This document shows positions 1-6,206 of a stretch of DNA of 6,234 nt, piece after piece. Source of the stretch: an uncultured bacterium (GTDB lineage Bacteria; Actinomycetota; Coriobacteriia; Coriobacteriales; Atopobiaceae); contig CAJMLD010000096.1 of the NCBI GenBank assembly GCA_905214175.1, forward strand, positions 1 to 6,234, written 5' to 3'. A program made the translations under genes and the position numbers. The notes under the pieces are model-generated. The model was given only the letters and a program-made list of their open reading frames with translations, did no database searches and was not told where the DNA came from. Positions within the stretch are counted from its first letter, which is position 1. Every line of letters starts with the position of its first letter.

Positions 1-965
1 AGGATGTCCATGGAAGGCGAGATGGTCTTCACAAACGGGCGGCGCTTGTCGTAGGTACCCGTGGTGAGGAAGTCGGTGAGGACGTCATTGGCGTTCGATG
101 CCACGACCAGCCTTCGAACGGGCAGACCCATGCGCTTGGCGTAGTAGCCGGCAAGGACGTCGCCAAAGTTGCCCGTGGGGACAACGTAGGTGACCTCGTC
201 GCCCGGGGCAATGGCGCCTTTGCGCACGAGCTGGGCGTACGAGTCGAAGTAGTACGTCACCTGCGGAGCCAGGCGGCCAACGTTGATGGAGTTGGCGCTC
301 GAGAGCACCACGTTGCGCGCGGCGAGGCGCTCGGCGAGGTCACGGTTAGAGAAGATGCGCTTGACCTCGGACTGCGCGTCGTCGAAGTTGCCGCGGATGG
401 CACACACGGCAACGTTGCCGCCAATCTGCGTGACCATCTGGAGGCGCTGGATGTCGGAGACCTTGCCCAAGGGATAGAAGACGCAAACGCCCGTGTGTGG
501 CACGTCGGAGAAGCCGTCGAGCGCCGCCTTGCCGGTGTCGCCCGAGGTCGCCGTCACGATCATCACGTCATGGCCGTCTCCCTCACGGGCAACGCCCATG
601 AGCTGCGGCAGCATCTGCAGGGCCACGTCCTTAAAGGCGCAGGTGGGGCCATGGAAGAGCTCGAGGAGCCAGTCAGAGCCCAAAGGTGTGACAGGGCACA
701 CGGCGGGCGTGTCCCACTGAGCACCGTAGGCTGTGCTCACGCACCCGGCAAGCTCCTCTGCTGTGTAGTCGGGCAGGAGAGTTCCCAATACGCGCTCGGC
801 AGTCTGGGTGAAGCCGCTTGCGCACACCTGGGCAAGGTCGAGCTTCTCCGAGCCAAGAGCGTCAGAGACGTAGAGACCCCCGTCGGGTGCCAGGCCGGCG
901 AGAATTGCTTGCTTGCTTGTTACCAATTCCCCGCGCGAACGGGTGCTGTGGTAGAACGTTTCCAC
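1..965 (-). CDS. thrC: Threonine synthase, N-terminal part (cut by left window edge)
   Basis: PLP enzyme that converts O-phosphohomoserine to threonine and phosphate, the last step of threonine synthesis; cytoplasmic. The visible part is 321 full codons starting METFYHSTRS, the usual N-terminus of the long (about 490-500 aa) bacterial ThrC; the C-terminal third lies beyond position 1. Visible motifs: GPTCAFKDVALQ with the PLP-binding lysine at residue 112, the TSGDTG loop at about 140-145, SSANSINVGRL at about 222-232, and the phosphate-binding PTGNFGD at 263-269. The start is a GTG at 965-963: the homology begins exactly there, there is no ATG at that point in this frame, and AAGGAG lies 6 nt upstream (977-972). 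It is divergent from hom across 120 bases, suggesting coordinated control of the threonine branch. No frameshift or missing catalytic residue is seen in the visible part. Confident on function. Confidence 0.96.
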   Translation of the reverse strand, partial: METFYHSTRSRGELVTSKQAILAGLAPDGGLYVSDALGSEKLDLAQVCASGFTQTAERVLGTLLPDYTAEELAGCVSTAYGAQWDTPAVCPVTPLGSDWLLELFHGPTCAFKDVALQMLPQLMGVAREGDGHDVMIVTATSGDTGKAALDGFSDVPHTGVCVFYPLGKVSDIQRLQMVTQIGGNVAVCAIRGNFDDAQSEVKRIFSNRDLAERLAARNVVLSSANSINVGRLAPQVTYYFDSYAQLVRKGAIAPGDEVTYVVPTGNFGDVLAGYYAKRMGLPVRRLVVASNANDVLTDFLTTGTYDKRRPFVKTISPSMDI

Positions 966-971
966 GGTCGG

Positions 972-977
972 CTCCTT
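972..977 (-). promoter_or_regulatory. Shine-Dalgarno of thrC, deciding a GTG start
   Basis: Read on the minus strand, AAGGAG is followed by a 6-nt spacer (CCGACC) and then GTG at 965-963. This is the strongest ribosome binding site in the divergent region and fixes the thrC start at a GTG rather than an ATG. Confidence 0.8.
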
Positions 978-1001
978 GCGTTGTTTGGCCTTGTATCGTG
1001 T

Positions 1002-1021
1002 CCAGCTCGTATGATAGCTGG
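1002..1021. repeat. Inverted repeat CCAGCT-N8-AGCTGG, operator-like
   Basis: Perfect 6-bp arms at 1002-1007 and 1016-1021 are separated by 8 bases that contain the candidate -10 TATGAT. The arrangement is what one expects of a dimeric repressor site overlapping a promoter, and it lies between the divergent thrC and hom genes. No protein can be named from the sequence. A 6-bp dyad could also be chance. Confidence 0.4.
1010..1015 (+). promoter_or_regulatory. Candidate -10 element for the hom operon
   Basis: TATGAT matches the sigma-70 type TATAAT consensus at five of six positions. It would place the transcription start near 1021-1023 and give a leader of roughly 64 nt before the hom ATG. No well-spaced -35 accompanies it, so the call rests on one hexamer and its position. 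Confidence 0.35.
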
Positions 1022-1024
1022 TAG

Positions 1025-1052
1025 CGTGCATGGGCGTGCGGCGCACGGCACG
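1025..1052. repeat. Nested CGTGC / GCACG repeats in the hom leader
   Basis: CGTGC occurs at 1025-1029 and 1035-1039, and its reverse complement GCACG at 1043-1047 and 1048-1052. The inner pair can fold as a 5-bp stem with a GGC loop (6 bp if the outer loop G and C close). The outer pair stacks on it after a 5-nt one-sided bulge (ATGGG). If transcription starts near 1022 this forms a GC-rich hairpin in the hom 5' leader, about 30 nt before the ATG. There is no U-tract behind it, so it is not an intrinsic terminator. Confidence 0.4.
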
Positions 1053-1085
1053 GGCCGACACACAGTTGAAAGAGATTGGAAGCCG

Positions 1086-2216
1086 ATGAAGATAGCCATC
1101 CTGGGGTACGGCACCGTTGGTCGCGGCGTTGCTCAGATCATCGAGGAGCGCGTGCCCGAGGTCGAGGTCGCTCGCATCCTCGAGCTGCCCGATCGTCTCA
1201 CCGACCCGCGTATGACCCCTAACTACCAGGACATCGTTGATGACACGTCAATCGAGCTCGTGGTGGAGTGCATGGGCGGCATCGAGCCCGCCCACACCTT
1301 CATCCTGCAGGCGCTCAATGCCGGCAAGCATGTGGTGACATCGAACAAGGCCGTTGTCGCTGCCCACTTTGCCGAGTTCGTCGAGGCCGCGTCCAAGGCG
1401 GGCGTGGGTCTTCTCATCGAGGCCTCCGTGGGCGGCGGCATCCCCTGGATTGCGAGCATCGAGAAGGTGCGCCGCATCGAGGAAGTCCAGTCCTTCTCGG
1501 GCATCATGAACGGAACCACCAACTACATTGTCTACTCCATGCTGAAGGACGGAGCGGACTTTGCCGAGGTGCTGAGCAAGGCGCAGGAGCTTGGCTTTGC
1601 CGAGAGGGACCCCACCGCCGACATCGACGGCATCGACGTGCGTAACAAGACTATCATCTCTGCCTCCGTTGCCTTTGACGTTGCTTGCACGCAGGACCTG
1701 CCCGTCTCGGGCATCAGGAACCTCACCAAGTACGACCTGAGCCTCTTTGGAAGCCGCGACCTCACGGTCAAGCTCATTGGCCGCGGCGTCCAGGCGGACG
1801 GCCGCTACGCCGTCTCGGTCGAGCCCGTTGCGGTGAGCACCTCCACGCTCGAGGCAAACGTGCCCACCAACTTCAACCTCGTGACGCTCGATGCGCCCTC
1901 GATTGGCGAGCTCAAGTTCTACGGGCAGGGCGCGGGCAGCCTCCCCACAGGCAACGCCATCGTCCAGGACATCCTTGACTGCGTGGCTGGCAGGAGGCCT
2001 ATCTACGACTTCTCGCGTGGCCTCACATATGACCCTGCCATGCTTCACGGGCCCTACGTGTTCCGCACCGAGGCCACCATCCCCGGCGCGACGTTCTACG
2101 AGCCGGGTGCCGTCATCGTGGATGACCTCACCGCAACCCAGGCGCGCGCCACGCTTGACGAGGCGCTGCAGTCCGACCCAACCACGTTCATGGCGGCCGT
2201 GTCCGCGAACAGCTAG
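1086..2216 (+). CDS. hom: Homoserine dehydrogenase, short form without a recognisable ACT domain
   Basis: NAD(P)H-dependent reduction of aspartate semialdehyde to homoserine, the entry to threonine and methionine synthesis; cytoplasmic. The 376-aa protein has a Rossmann domain with GYGTVG at 7-12, TSNKAVV with the conserved Lys at 88, ASVGGGIP at 113-120, GIMNGTTNYI at 139-148, and the catalytic loop LGFAERDPTADIDGID at 169-184 followed by Lys188. Glu173, Asp184 and Lys188 keep the spacing of the yeast catalytic Glu208, Asp219 and Lys223. The catalytic core ends near GAGSLPTGNAIVQDIL (282-297). Only about 70 residues follow, whereas ACT-bearing enzymes run to about 430 aa. ATG 1086 is chosen because the first beta strand and glycine loop begin immediately after it; in-frame starts upstream (495, 1011) run into thrC antisense or lack a ribosome site. 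Its own Shine-Dalgarno is weak (GGAAG only 3 nt upstream). First gene of the four-gene run; the stop overlaps the next gene's ribosome site. Confidence 0.95.
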   Translation: MKIAILGYGTVGRGVAQIIEERVPEVEVARILELPDRLTDPRMTPNYQDIVDDTSIELVVECMGGIEPAHTFILQALNAGKHVVTSNKAVVAAHFAEFVEAASKAGVGLLIEASVGGGIPWIASIEKVRRIEEVQSFSGIMNGTTNYIVYSMLKDGADFAEVLSKAQELGFAERDPTADIDGIDVRNKTIISASVAFDVACTQDLPVSGIRNLTKYDLSLFGSRDLTVKLIGRGVQADGRYAVSVEPVAVSTSTLEANVPTNFNLVTLDAPSIGELKFYGQGAGSLPTGNAIVQDILDCVAGRRPIYDFSRGLTYDPAMLHGPYVFRTEATIPGATFYEPGAVIVDDLTATQARATLDEALQSDPTTFMAAVSANS

Positions 2217-2222
2217 GAGAGG
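2215..2222 (+). promoter_or_regulatory. Shine-Dalgarno of the aspartate kinase overlapping the hom stop
   Basis: AGGAGAGG begins within the TAG stop of hom (2214-2216) and ends 5 nt before the ATG at 2228. The overlap suggests translational coupling of the two genes and supports the 2228 start. Confidence 0.7.
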
Positions 2223-2227
2223 TTCAC

Positions 2228-3565
2228 ATGATCAAGATTTGCAAGTTCGGGGGCTCCAGCGTCGCCACCGCTGATCAGTTCCGCAAGGTCAAGTCCATCG
2301 TCGAGTCAGACCCCGACCGCCGCTTTGTGGTTGTCTCTGCCGTGGGCAAGCGCTTCTCGGGTGACAACAAGATCACCGACCTTCTGCTTCTTGTGAACGC
2401 GCATATCGAGTACCACGTCGACTGCACCTCGCTTCTCGCCGACATCGAGCAGCGCTTTATTGACATTGCCGACGAGCTGGGCGTCAAGTGGCCAGTTGCC
2501 GAGAAGTTCGAGACCTTCGCCGCCAACATCAAGAAGCACTCGCCCGAGTACGTGGTCTCGCGCGGAGAGTGGTTCACCGCCAACATCATGGCCGAGTACC
2601 TGGGGTTTCCGTTTGTGGATGCCGCGGACGTCATCGTGTTTCACCATGACGGCAACGTGGACATGGAGCGCACCGCCGTGCGCCTCAAGGACTTCGCCCA
2701 CAGGAACGGCGCCTTCGTGCTGCCCGGCTTCTACGGTGCTACCGTCGACGGCGCCATCAAGCTCTTCCAGCGCGGCGGCGGCGACATCACGGGCGCCATC
2801 GCCGCCCGCTGCCTCGATGCCGACGTCTACGAGAACTGGACGGACGTCTCGGGCTTCCTCTCTGCAGACCCCAGGATCGTCGAGAACCCCCGCTCCATTC
2901 GCCGCATCACGTTCGACGAGATGCGCGAGCTCTCCTACATGGGCGCCTCGGTCCTCCAGGAGGAGGCCATCTTCCCGGTGCGTGAGGTCAACATCCCCAT
3001 CAAGATCATGAACACCAACCGTCCCCAGGACGCTGGCACCACGATTCGCGAGACGGCCGAGACGGGTGCGGACGAGCACCTGATCACGGGCATCGCCGGC
3101 CGCAAGGACTTCATGGCGGTGCACGTCAAGAAGGCGCACATGTCCAACGAGGTCGGCGTCATCTCTCGCGCGCTTTCCATCTTCGAGCGCTATGGCGTCT
3201 CCATCGAGCACATCCCCACGGGCGTCGACTCGTTTGGCGTTGTGGTTGCCGCCGCCGACGTCAAGGACAAGATCTACTCGATCGTCAACGACATCCGTCG
3301 CGAGATTAAGCCCGACGACATCGTGATGGTCGACAAGCTGGCGCTCATCTCGGTTGTCGGCCGCAACATGTCCAGGCGCTCCGGTACCTCGGGCAAGATC
3401 TTCGGCGCGCTGGGAGACGCCGGCATCAACATCCGCATGATCACCCAGAGCTCTGAGGAGATCTCCATCATCCTGGGCGTTGACAACACCGATTTCGAGC
3501 GCGCAATCAAGGTCATCTACGAGCGCTTCGTTCGAAACGAGATGGTCTCGGCCGAGAAGGCCTAA
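2228..3565 (+). CDS. lysC: Aspartate kinase, monofunctional, YclM-like type with two ACT domains
   Basis: ATP-dependent phosphorylation of aspartate to 4-aspartyl phosphate, the committed step of lysine, threonine and methionine synthesis; cytoplasmic. The 445-aa protein opens with the amino-acid kinase signature KFGGSS at 6-11, followed by VVVSAVGKR near 36-44, SRGEWFTANIMAEYL near 110-124, and the nucleotide/aspartate loop QRGGGDITG at 181-189. Two C-terminal ACT domains follow: the first from about 294 (VHVKKAHMSNEVGVISRALS, then the SIEHIPTGVDSFGVVV strand), the second from about 371 (LALISVVGRNMSRRSGTSGK, then AGINIRMITQSSEEISIILG). Length and motifs match the Bacillus YclM/clostridial type more than the 421-aa LysC of actinomycetes with its internal beta-subunit start. 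The ACT pair implies feedback inhibition, but by lysine, threonine or both cannot be read from the sequence. Position 185 is Gly where Ser is usual. Sits 11 nt after hom and 48 nt before asd. Confidence 0.95.
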   Translation: MIKICKFGGSSVATADQFRKVKSIVESDPDRRFVVVSAVGKRFSGDNKITDLLLLVNAHIEYHVDCTSLLADIEQRFIDIADELGVKWPVAEKFETFAANIKKHSPEYVVSRGEWFTANIMAEYLGFPFVDAADVIVFHHDGNVDMERTAVRLKDFAHRNGAFVLPGFYGATVDGAIKLFQRGGGDITGAIAARCLDADVYENWTDVSGFLSADPRIVENPRSIRRITFDEMRELSYMGASVLQEEAIFPVREVNIPIKIMNTNRPQDAGTTIRETAETGADEHLITGIAGRKDFMAVHVKKAHMSNEVGVISRALSIFERYGVSIEHIPTGVDSFGVVVAAADVKDKIYSIVNDIRREIKPDDIVMVDKLALISVVGRNMSRRSGTSGKIFGALGDAGINIRMITQSSEEISIILGVDNTDFERAIKVIYERFVRNEMVSAEKA

Positions 3566-3577
3566 AGAACCCATCGC

Positions 3578-3591
3578 TGCCCTCAAGGGCA
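3578..3591 (+). other. Small intercistronic hairpin between aspartate kinase gene and asd
   Basis: TGCCCT (3578-3583) and AGGGCA (3586-3591) are perfect complements around CA, most realistically a 5-bp GC-rich stem with a TCAA tetraloop. It sits 12 nt after the aspartate kinase stop and is followed by CGCAGAGAAAGG, without a U-tract, so it is unlikely to terminate. It may protect or process the transcript, or be incidental. The asd ribosome site (AAAGGA at 3599-3604) lies just downstream. Confidence 0.35.
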
Positions 3592-3613
3592 CGCAGAGAA
3601 AGGACCCACAATC

Positions 3614-4627
3614 ATGGCAGACAAGACCGTCGCCATTCTCGGTGCCACAGGCGTCGTTGGCACGCAGATGATTCAGTGCCTCGAGGAGCGCAACTTCCCC
3701 GTGGCCAAGCTCGTTCCCCTCGCGAGCGCGCGCTCGGTTGGCAAGACCGTCTCCTTCCACGGCGAGGCCGTGCCTGTGGCCGAGGCGACCCCCGAGGCGT
3801 TCGAGGGCGCCGACATCGTGCTTGGCGCCGCGAGTGACGCTACCGCAAAGGCGCTGCTTCCCGAGGCAGCCAAGCGCGGCGCGGTGTGCGTGGACAACTC
3901 GCATGCCTTCCGCCTCGATCCCGACGTGCCGCTGGTCATCCCCGAGATCAACGCGGCAGACATCGCCAACCACCCGCGCAACATCATCGCCAACCCCAAC
4001 TGCGCCACGATCATCGGGCTCGTGCCCACCTGGCCGCTGCACAAGCTTGCCGGCCTGCGTCGCCTGATTGTCTCCACCTATCAGGCAGCCTCTGGCGCCG
4101 GCATGCCCGGCCTCATCGAGCTCCAGCGAGAGATGAAGGTCGTTGCCGAGGGCGGCGAGATGGGCGACACGAGCCCCTTCGCCTACCAGCTGGCCGCGAA
4201 CCTTATCCCGCAGATTGGCTCCTTCAAGGACGAGGGCTACACCTCGGAGGAGTGGAAGATGCAGAACGAGGGTCGCAAGATCATGCAAATTCCCGGGGTC
4301 CGAGTGAACTGCACCTGCGTCCGCGTGCCGGTCATGCGCTCGCACTCGGAGTCCATCACGGCGGAGTTTGACCGTCCCATCTCGCCCGATGAGGCGCGCG
4401 AGGCGCTTGCTGCCGCGCCTGGCGTCAAGGTCGTGGACGACCCCGCGAACCTGCGTTACCCCATGCCGCTTGACACCTCCGACCAGGACCTGGTCTACGT
4501 TGGCCGCATCCGTCGTGACCTCTCGGCACCGGACGGCGTGAACTCGCTCGCGTTCTGGTGCTGCGGTGACCAGATCCGCAAGGGCGCTGCCACCAACGCG
4601 GTCCAGATCGCAGAGTACCTGCTCTAG
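3614..4627 (+). CDS. asd: Aspartate-semialdehyde dehydrogenase
   Basis: NADPH-dependent reduction of 4-aspartyl phosphate to aspartate semialdehyde, the branch-point metabolite for lysine/diaminopimelate and homoserine; cytoplasmic. The 337-aa protein has the NADP-binding loop GATGVVG at 10-16, the active-site motif NPNCATII with the nucleophilic Cys130, STYQAASGAG with Gln157, and MRSHSESI with the catalytic His244 preceded by Arg242. All four expected active-site residues are present, and the length is within the usual range for the Gram-positive type (about 330-370 aa). ATG 3614 is preceded by AAAGGA with a 9-nt spacer, and the glycine loop starts at the usual distance from it. It lies third in the run: 48 nt after the kinase whose product it uses, and 14 nt before the hydrolase gene. 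Nothing anomalous is seen. Confidence 0.97.
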   Translation: MADKTVAILGATGVVGTQMIQCLEERNFPVAKLVPLASARSVGKTVSFHGEAVPVAEATPEAFEGADIVLGAASDATAKALLPEAAKRGAVCVDNSHAFRLDPDVPLVIPEINAADIANHPRNIIANPNCATIIGLVPTWPLHKLAGLRRLIVSTYQAASGAGMPGLIELQREMKVVAEGGEMGDTSPFAYQLAANLIPQIGSFKDEGYTSEEWKMQNEGRKIMQIPGVRVNCTCVRVPVMRSHSESITAEFDRPISPDEAREALAAAPGVKVVDDPANLRYPMPLDTSDQDLVYVGRIRRDLSAPDGVNSLAFWCCGDQIRKGAATNAVQIAEYLL

Positions 4628-4641
4628 GGCGAGGGATTCGA

Positions 4642-6114
4642 ATGGCGCTTCTTACCAGCTATTACCTTCCGGGCATCTACGCGGAAGACCACTCCATCGA
4701 GGTGCCGCTCGACTGGCGTGGCACCAGCCCGGCTGCCCTTGCCGGCGTGGACCAGGATGACCCCTCTGCGCTTGCCATGGAGGGTGCTGCCGAGAAACCC
4801 GACCCTGCGTTTGTGGGCAAGAGTATCAAGCTCTTCTACCGCGTGCTCTGCTCGCCCGAGAACGTTGGCCGCGACCTGCCGCTCATTGTGTTTCTCCAGG
4901 GTGGGCCCGGAGGTGCGTGCCCTCGGCCCCTCTCGCCCCAGAGTGACGGATGGGTCGAGGAGGCACTGCGCCACTTTCGCGTGGTTCTACCCGACCAGCG
5001 TGGCTGCGGACGCTCCTCGCGCGTGGACGGCGCGCGCATCGCTGCCGTGGGGGCCGAGGCCGCCGCGCATGGTGCGGATCCGGCGCGACGCCAGGCCAAC
5101 TATCTCAAGCGCTTCCTGGCAGACTCGATCATCCGCGACTTCGAGTACCTCCGCCTCACCGAGTTTGGCGGACGCAAGTGGGTTACCTTGGGACAAAGCT
5201 ATGGTGGGTTTCTCACCTTGGCAAACCTCTCTGCCTTCCCGTCTGGTGTTGCGGCAAGCTTTACCTGCGGTGGCATTCCCCACGTGCCAGCAAGTGCGGC
5301 GGAGGTCTATGCGCACACCTTCCCGCGCATGGTGGCCAAGACCCGTGCCTACTACGAGCGCTATCCCGAGGACGAGAAGCGCGTTTCTCTCGTGGCCGAC
5401 CGCCTTGCCGCAGGCGACGTGACCCTGCCCGATGGCTCTCCCTTCTCGGTGAGGCGACTTCAGCTCGTGGGGGGTGGCCTTGGTATGAAGCCTGCGCCCG
5501 AGCGTCTGCACGCCCTCTTCGACGTTGCCTTTTCCGATGGCGACGGCTCCTGCGACGATGCTCTTGCCGCGGCCGGTGGAGACGCCTCCCACGTGCGTCT
5601 CTTTGGTGGCTTCCTCGATCAGGTCCAGTCGATGACCTCCTCGTACGCAAGCCCGCTCTACTGGACGCTCCAGGAGTTCATCTATGCGGACGGCACGCTG
5701 AACGCGCCCATAGACTGGGCCGCGGCGCACGAGGCGGCGAGCAGGCCGGAGTTCTCCGAGGACGCGCGTCCCCTCATGCTCTTTGCCGAGGCGATGTTCC
5801 CCTGGATGTTCAAGGACGATCCGTCGCTCACGCCGTTTGCCCCCGCGATGGACGTTCTCATGGCCGACACCGAGTTTGGCCATCTCTACGACCAGGAGCA
5901 GCTTGCGAGAAACGAGGTCCCGCTCCAGGCGGCCGTCTACTTCGATGACGCCTATGTGGACTCTGGCCTTCAGCTGGACACGCTCTCGCGGGTGGGCGCA
6001 AGCCATGCCTGGGTCACCAACGAGTTCGAGCACGACGGCCTGCATGGCAGCATGGTCTTCAAGCACCTCTACGAGGAGGCGCTCAACCGCGGCGACCTTG
6101 CAGAAGTGAAGTAG
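4642..6114 (+). CDS. Alpha/beta hydrolase of the proline iminopeptidase (S33) type
   Basis: Probable aminopeptidase releasing N-terminal proline (or a related small residue) from peptides; no signal peptide or membrane segment is seen, so cytoplasmic. In the 490-aa protein the S33 hallmarks are in order: oxyanion-hole motif QGGPGG at 86-91, DQRGCGRSS at 118-126, nucleophile elbow GQSYGG with Ser186, GGIPHVPAS after it, then a long helical cap, and the C-terminal YFDDAYVD (Asp435/Asp436) and EFEHDGLHG with His464 as likely acid and base. Family members of the Aeromonas type are about 425 aa, so this one is some 60 aa longer, with part of the surplus apparently near the N-terminus (about 20-65) and in the cap. 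ATG 4642 is supported by GAGGG 6 nt upstream (4631-4635). It follows asd by 14 nt, probably on the same transcript, although it is not part of the aspartate pathway. The fold and family are secure; the substrate is inference. Confidence 0.85.
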   Translation: MALLTSYYLPGIYAEDHSIEVPLDWRGTSPAALAGVDQDDPSALAMEGAAEKPDPAFVGKSIKLFYRVLCSPENVGRDLPLIVFLQGGPGGACPRPLSPQSDGWVEEALRHFRVVLPDQRGCGRSSRVDGARIAAVGAEAAAHGADPARRQANYLKRFLADSIIRDFEYLRLTEFGGRKWVTLGQSYGGFLTLANLSAFPSGVAASFTCGGIPHVPASAAEVYAHTFPRMVAKTRAYYERYPEDEKRVSLVADRLAAGDVTLPDGSPFSVRRLQLVGGGLGMKPAPERLHALFDVAFSDGDGSCDDALAAAGGDASHVRLFGGFLDQVQSMTSSYASPLYWTLQEFIYADGTLNAPIDWAAAHEAASRPEFSEDARPLMLFAEAMFPWMFKDDPSLTPFAPAMDVLMADTEFGHLYDQEQLARNEVPLQAAVYFDDAYVDSGLQLDTLSRVGASHAWVTNEFEHDGLHGSMVFKHLYEEALNRGDLAEVK

Positions 6115-6117
6115 GGG

Positions 6118-6135
6118 AGAGAGACTCTTCTCTCT
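6118..6135 (+). other. Weak hairpin just after the operon's last gene
   Basis: AGAGAGA (6118-6124) and TCTCTCT (6129-6135) can pair around CTCT, 3 nt after the hydrolase stop. The stem is only 7 bp, and the sequence after it (TGCGTGG) has no U-tract. It is not a convincing intrinsic terminator, but it is the only structure between the stop codon and the tRNA terminator. Confidence 0.3.
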
Positions 6136-6162
6136 TGCGTGGCGTGGAGCTTAAGCCGCTCT

Positions 6163-6197
6163 AAACAAAAAGCCCAGGGCACCACGTGCCCTGGGCT
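6163..6197 (-). terminator. Intrinsic terminator of the minus-strand tRNA gene
   Basis: A perfect 12-bp GC-rich stem (arms 6171-6182 and 6186-6197, GTG/CAC loop) begins 9 nt beyond the 3' end of the tRNA. Read on the minus strand it runs straight into TTTTTGTTT (6171-6163), so it terminates leftward transcription. On the plus strand it is followed by GCTGCTTTC, a poor U-tract, so it would stop operon read-through only weakly. Confidence 0.85.
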
Positions 6198-6206
6198 GCT
6201 GCTTTC

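Larger units (their letters stand above)
966..1085. promoter_or_regulatory. Divergent thrC / hom intergenic control region
   Basis: This 120-base gap must hold the promoters for both thrC (leftward) and the hom operon (rightward). For hom, TATGAT at 1010-1015 is a good -10 match. The best upstream -35-like hexamers are poorly spaced (TTGGCC at 985-990 with 19 nt, TTGTAT at 991-996 with 13 nt), so the -35 is unclear. For thrC no convincing -35/-10 pair is visible; minus-strand TATCAT (1016-1011) and GATACA (997-992) are weak candidates. The region also contains an inverted repeat at 1002-1021 and nested GC-rich repeats at 1025-1052. I see no T-box, riboswitch or classical attenuator with a U-tract. 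Confidence 0.55.

Noticed and set aside
495..1085. Long N-terminal extension of hom, starting at 495 or at in-frame ATG 1011 / GTG 1026
   Set aside because: Positions 495-965 are antisense to clear thrC coding sequence, the extension has no homologous look, and the Rossmann strand and GYGTVG loop follow ATG 1086 at the normal distance. No ribosome site precedes 1011 or 1026, and a transcript starting near 1022 would exclude 1011.
966..1085. Possible riboswitch, T-box or leader-peptide attenuator for hom
   Set aside because: The leader is too short, there is no T-box motif, no run of threonine or other regulatory codons in a peptide with a ribosome site, and no terminator hairpin with a U-tract.
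920..1114. Short minus-strand open frame spanning the divergent region
   Set aside because: It overlaps the starts of both thrC and hom in a different frame from thrC, and thrC begins with its own Shine-Dalgarno at 972-977.
2306..4345. 679-codon open frame on the minus strand across the aspartate kinase gene and asd
   Set aside because: It is the complement of two well-supported genes; its composition (rich in Asp, Gly, His, Val, Leu) is the usual product of reading GC-rich codons backwards, and it contains no recognisable domain.
4987..6066. 359-codon minus-strand open frame opposite the hydrolase gene (and a 266-codon one opposite hom at 1248-2048)
   Set aside because: Both are shadows of plus-strand genes with full catalytic motifs; no ribosome site, domain or independent codon bias supports them.
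6163..6197. Reading the 12-bp hairpin as the plus-strand operon terminator
   Set aside because: The uninterrupted T-run follows the stem only on the minus strand; the plus-strand flank GCTGCTTTC is a poor U-tract, so the main assignment is to the tRNA.
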